The notes beneath the pieces were generated by a model. The model did not search any database. It worked only from the letters and a program-made list of their open reading frames with translations, and was not told the origin of the DNA. Position numbers and translations under genes: made by a program. Below, piece after piece: positions 15,734 through 18,347 of a DNA stretch of 18,347 nucleotides. Location of the stretch: NCBI GenBank assembly GCA_937930165.1, contig CALGVL010000101.1, positions 1-18,347 of the forward strand, written 5' to 3'. The first letter of the stretch is position 1. Each line of letters starts with the position of its first letter. Source of the DNA: an uncultured Acetobacteraceae bacterium. Its GTDB lineage: Bacteria > Pseudomonadota > Alphaproteobacteria > Acetobacterales > Acetobacteraceae.

Positions 15734-16225
15734 TCAGCGCACCACGGTCACGGCGCGGCGGTTCTGCGCCCAGGCTTCCTCGTTGGAGCCGAGCGCTGCC
15801 GGGCGATCCTTGCCGTAGGAGATCGTGGAGATGCGGCTGCCGGCCACGCCATTCGCCACCAGCACGTCACGTGCCGAATTGGCGCGGCGCTGGCCGAGCG
15901 CCAGGTTGTACTCGCGGGTGCCGCGCTCGTCGGCATGGCCCTCGATCTGCACCGTCACCTGCGGGTAGCGCTGCAGCCAGGCGGCCTGGCGCTCCAGGAC
16001 CGGGCGCTGGTCCGGGGCGATGTTGGAACGGTCGGTGGCGAAGAAGACGCGGTCGCCGACATTGGCCACCAGATCCTCCTGGCTGCCCGGACGCGGGGCG
16101 GCACCATTGCCGAGCGTGGAGGCGGCACCCGTGCCGGTGGCGGCGGCAGTCTGGTCGCTGCTGGATTCACACGCAGCAAGCAGGGCAACGGCGGCGAACG
16201 CGCCGAGCAGCTTGGTGTTCATCAT
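15734..16225 (-). CDS. pal: Peptidoglycan-associated lipoprotein Pal
   Basis: 163 residues. A lipoprotein signal peptide ends in the lipobox LAAC with Cys19. A Ser/Ala/Gly-rich linker follows to about 50, then an OmpA-like peptidoglycan-binding domain (about 55-163): VFFATDRSNI, then IEGHADERGTREYNLALGQR with Asp99 and Arg114 as the expected diaminopimelate-binding residues. Pal anchors the outer membrane to the cell wall and is mobilised by TolB during constriction. Two adjacent ATGs (16225 and 16222) are possible starts; GGAAGGA lies 11 bases before the first. It lies 193 bases after tolB, in which a promoter-like element occurs. Confidence 0.97.
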   Translation of the reverse strand: MMNTKLLGAFAAVALLAACESSSDQTAAATGTGAASTLGNGAAPRPGSQEDLVANVGDRVFFATDRSNIAPDQRPVLERQAAWLQRYPQVTVQIEGHADERGTREYNLALGQRRANSARDVLVANGVAGSRISTISYGKDRPAALGSNEEAWAQNRRAVTVVR

Positions 16226-16285
16226 CGCTTCATCGGTCCTTCCGAACGCGGGCTTCCGTTCCGCCCGTAGAATTCCGCCAGTGGC

Positions 16286-16313
16286 GTTACAACCCGCCCG
16301 GCATCACGATCAA
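16286..16313 (-). promoter_or_regulatory. Candidate promoter for pal
   Basis: On the minus strand TTGATC (16313-16308) is followed after 16 bases by TGTAAC (16291-16286), each matching the sigma70 consensus at four of six positions. It lies in the most AT-rich part of the tolB-pal gap, about 60 bases before pal. It would allow pal and downstream genes to be expressed apart from tolA-tolB, as a separate pal promoter does in some other bacteria. Confidence 0.4.
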
Positions 16314-16418
16314 GAAAAACGGGCAGCAGCGTGGCAATGTTGCGGCAGCCACATGTCTCGCCCCGAGGCCGGCCGACCCGGGCGTCCGGACCGTCCAGCC
16401 CCGCGATCACCGGACGGC

Positions 16419-17798
16419 TCACGACAGCAGCGGCGACCAGGCCGGGTCCGAGGCATCCGTCGGGGTCATGATCTGCCGCTCATTGAAGCCGGCGATGTCG
16501 ATGGAGGCGAGGCGGGAGGAATAGCCGCCGCCCCGCGCGTCGCGGGCCGGGCTCTCCCGGAAATACATCATCACCCGGCCGTTCGGCGCGAAGGTCGGGC
16601 CTTCCATGCCCCAGCCCTCGGTCAGGATGCGCTCGCCGGAGCCGTCCGGGCGCATGACGCCGATCGCGAACTGCCCATTGGCGATCCGGGTGAAGGCGAT
16701 CAGGTCGCCGCGCGGCGACCAGACCGGCGTGGCGTACCGGCCACGGCCGAAGCTGATGCGCCGGACATTCCCGCCATCCGCCGACATGACATAGAGCTGC
16801 TGGTCGCCGCCCCGGTCCGAGTTGAACACCACCTGCGTCCCGTCCGGCGAGAAGCAGGGCGAGACATCCAGCCCGCCGCCGGAGGTGAGCTGCCGCTCCC
16901 GCCGCGTGGCCAGGTCCACCACGAAGATGTTCGCATCATTGCCGCGTGTGGCGGAGAGGATGACGCTGCGCCCATCCGGGCTGAAGCGTGGCGAGAGCGT
17001 CATGCCCGGGAAATTGCCCAGCACCTCCTGCCGCCCGGTGTCCAGGTTGAACAGGTAGACCCGCGGCTGGTTCTGGAAATAGGACATGAAGGCGATCTGC
17101 TGCGCATTCGGGTGGAAGCGCGGCGTCAGCGCGGCGAAGCTGCCATCGGTCAGGAAGCGGTGGTTCTCCCCGTCCTGGTCCATGATGGCGAGGCGCCGGG
17201 TGCGGCGGCCGCGTGGGCCGCTTTCCGCCACATAGCAGACGCGGGTGTCGAAATAGCCCTTCTCGCCCAGCAGCCGCTCATAGATCACGTCACTGATCAG
17301 ATGCGCGATGCGGCGCCAGTTGCCGATGGGCGCGGTGAAGGCGGTGCCCTGGATCTGCTGCTCCGGCAGCACGTCCCACAGGCGGAACTCGACGCGGATG
17401 CGGTCGCCGCCGACCTCCGCCCGGCCGGTGGTGAGAGCCTGCGCGCCGATCACGCGCCAGTCCTGAAAGCGCGGCGCCTGGGCGGCGGCCTCGGCGGTCT
17501 GGATGTAGGCGGCGCGCTCCACCGGGCGGAACAGGCCGGAATTGCGCAGGTTGTTCAGGATGACCTGGGCGATGTCGCGGCCAAGGCGCTGCGCCTCCGG
17601 GCTGGTGCCGGCGAAATCCGGCACGGCGATCGGGATCGGGTCGGTTCGCGCCCTGGTGATGTCGATGACCGCGCCCTGCGTGGCCTGCTGCGCCCGCGCG
17701 GGCAGCGGCCAGGACCAGACGCCCGGCGCAACCAGAGTGGCGGCGGCGGCGGTGGCAAGCGCGGCGCGGCGGCCGATCAGCGGCGGCTTGGGCATCAT
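16419..17798 (-). CDS. tolB: Tol-Pal system beta-propeller protein TolB
   Basis: 459 residues from ATG 17798, which overlaps the tolA stop by 4 bases; ATG 17795 is an equal alternative. The frame is open to 17882 but that part lies inside tolA. The signal peptide has IGRRAALATAAAA and ends PARA (36) before QQ; the twin arginine makes Tat export possible. The N-terminal domain (about 45-185) has VPDFAGTSPEAQRLGRDIA, and the C-terminal six-bladed propeller shows repeated SPRFSPDGRSV, SPCFSPDGTQV and TPVWSPRGDLI blade motifs. TolB is periplasmic and shuttles between TolA and Pal. AAGGGG about 9 bases upstream is the likely SD. Confidence 0.97.
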   Translation of the reverse strand: MMPKPPLIGRRAALATAAAATLVAPGVWSWPLPARAQQATQGAVIDITRARTDPIPIAVPDFAGTSPEAQRLGRDIAQVILNNLRNSGLFRPVERAAYIQTAEAAAQAPRFQDWRVIGAQALTTGRAEVGGDRIRVEFRLWDVLPEQQIQGTAFTAPIGNWRRIAHLISDVIYERLLGEKGYFDTRVCYVAESGPRGRRTRRLAIMDQDGENHRFLTDGSFAALTPRFHPNAQQIAFMSYFQNQPRVYLFNLDTGRQEVLGNFPGMTLSPRFSPDGRSVILSATRGNDANIFVVDLATRRERQLTSGGGLDVSPCFSPDGTQVVFNSDRGGDQQLYVMSADGGNVRRISFGRGRYATPVWSPRGDLIAFTRIANGQFAIGVMRPDGSGERILTEGWGMEGPTFAPNGRVMMYFRESPARDARGGGYSSRLASIDIAGFNERQIMTPTDASDPAWSPLLS

Positions 17799-18347
17799 CG
17801 GACAAGGCCCCTTGGGTTGAAGCGGAAGGTGGAGGCCATCAGCGTCTGCAGCTTGGCTGCCGGAACCTTCAGCGGGTTGCATTGCGGCGAGAGCAGCGCC
17901 CGCCGTGCGGACTCATATACCGCACGCGCGCGCGGGTCCGAGGGGATGCCGCTTGCCGGAACGACATTGCGGACATTCCCCTGGCCGTCGAGCTGCACGC
18001 GCAGCTCGACGACGATCTCCGAGAGATTGGGCGCGCCGGCATCCACCGACCAGCATTCGCTGATCTGGTCGGCGAGGCCGCGGATCTCGCCCGCAGTCAA
18101 TTGCGCCGCGCCGGAGGGCGCGCCGCCGCCCTGGCGCGGCGCGCCCTGCTGCGGGTTGGGGCGCGCCGTCGGCGCCTCCCGTTGCTGCGCCTGACGCAGG
18201 CGCTCCAGCGTGTTCAGCACGCTGCTGCTCCGCTCCTGCGGCTTCTGCACGGGCGGCGTCTGGCCGGTGCCGGCCTGCTGGCTCGGCTGGGGCGGCGGCG
18301 GGCCGGGCGGGGGCGGCAGGGGCAGCGCCGGCTCGGGCCGCGGCGGT
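17795..18347 (-). CDS. tolA: TolA, C-terminal part (5' end outside window)
   Basis: The frame is open to the end of the window, giving 183 complete codons; the N-terminal membrane anchor is missing. Visible are a Pro-rich linker (PPRPEPALPLPPPPGPPPPQ), a Gln/Arg-rich stretch and a TonB/TolA-type C-terminal domain running from LTAGEIRGLADQISECW through IVVELRVQLDGQGNVRNVV to FRFNPRGLVR. TolA is the proton-motive-force-driven arm linking inner-membrane TolQR to TolB and Pal. Identification rests on position directly before tolB, with a 4-base overlap, and on the domain. In isolation it could be called an energy-transducing TonB-like protein. Confidence 0.88.
   Translation of the reverse strand, partial: PPRPEPALPLPPPPGPPPPQPSQQAGTGQTPPVQKPQERSSSVLNTLERLRQAQQREAPTARPNPQQGAPRQGGGAPSGAAQLTAGEIRGLADQISECWSVDAGAPNLSEIVVELRVQLDGQGNVRNVVPASGIPSDPRARAVYESARRALLSPQCNPLKVPAAKLQTLMASTFRFNPRGLVR

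Noticed and set aside
16222..16236. Three-codon ORF (ATG AAG CGA TGA) overlapping the pal start
   Set aside because: It is the tail of the 66-codon frame and too short to judge; an SD at that spacing may simply belong to pal.
16020..18194. A 724-codon plus-strand ORF opposite tolB and tolA
   Set aside because: It is His/Arg/Gly/Asp/Ala-rich with no domain, spans several real genes on the other strand and results from G/C-rich third positions; TolB, Pal and TolA motifs fix the real strand.
7233..18347. A hidden defence, toxin-antitoxin or mobile system in the minus-strand block
   Set aside because: Every gene there matches a housekeeping family; no integrase, transposase, repeats at borders or composition shift was seen.

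Overview
The window looks like chromosome of a high-GC alphaproteobacterium, most likely an Acetobacteraceae (Roseomonas-like) member of the Rhodospirillales. This is inferred from the strong G/C codon bias, the run tolA-tolB-pal-cpoB-tilS-ftsH-folP-glmM, and the coupled serC-serA pair. No sequence search was possible, so the taxon is an inference. I see no tRNA, rRNA, CRISPR array, insertion sequence, integrase or phage gene.

Layout. (1) Positions 1-3061 are an accessory-looking segment: the 5' end of a tiny membrane-protein gene (minus), an unrecognised lipoprotein gene (plus), a zinc-dependent alcohol dehydrogenase (minus), a divergent crotonase-fold enzyme resembling PaaG-type isomerases (plus), and a SnoaL/DUF4440-like small protein (minus). 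(2) Positions 3136-5992 hold serC-serA on the minus strand, with stop and start codons overlapping as TGATG, a plausible promoter, and a compact structured leader where the alphaproteobacterial serC RNA motif is known to occur. (3) Positions 6222-7232 hold one plus-strand family 2 glycosyltransferase. The 315-base gap before it contains the serC leader and promoter and three AGCCGGC repeats. (4) Positions 7276 to the window end are a continuous minus-strand run of eleven genes, read in transcription order as tolA (5' end outside the window), tolB, pal, cpoB, tilS, ftsH, folP, glmM, thiD and a phzF-family gene, plus one doubtful small ORF between tolB and pal.

How the genes fit together. TolA, TolB, Pal and CpoB are the periplasmic and outer-membrane part of the Tol-Pal envelope-constriction machine. 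TilS (tRNA-Ile2 lysidine), FtsH (membrane protease), FolP (folate), GlmM (UDP-GlcNAc precursor) and ThiD (thiamine) are housekeeping functions. tolA/tolB, glmM/thiD and thiD/phzF overlap by 4 bases, which suggests translational coupling. SerC and SerA catalyse consecutive steps of serine synthesis.

The window is mostly ordinary core genome, and I do not see a convincing new multi-gene system. The points most worth a second look are: a TilS whose PP-loop motif reads SGGPHS instead of SGGxDS and whose second motif has lost an Asp; a crotonase lacking both catalytic glutamates but keeping the PaaG-type Asp; the serC leader; two tandem hairpins between pal and cpoB; a 66-codon ORF that exactly bridges tolB and pal; a perfect 8-base inverted repeat upstream of two divergent genes; and a PhzF-like enzyme coupled to thiD.
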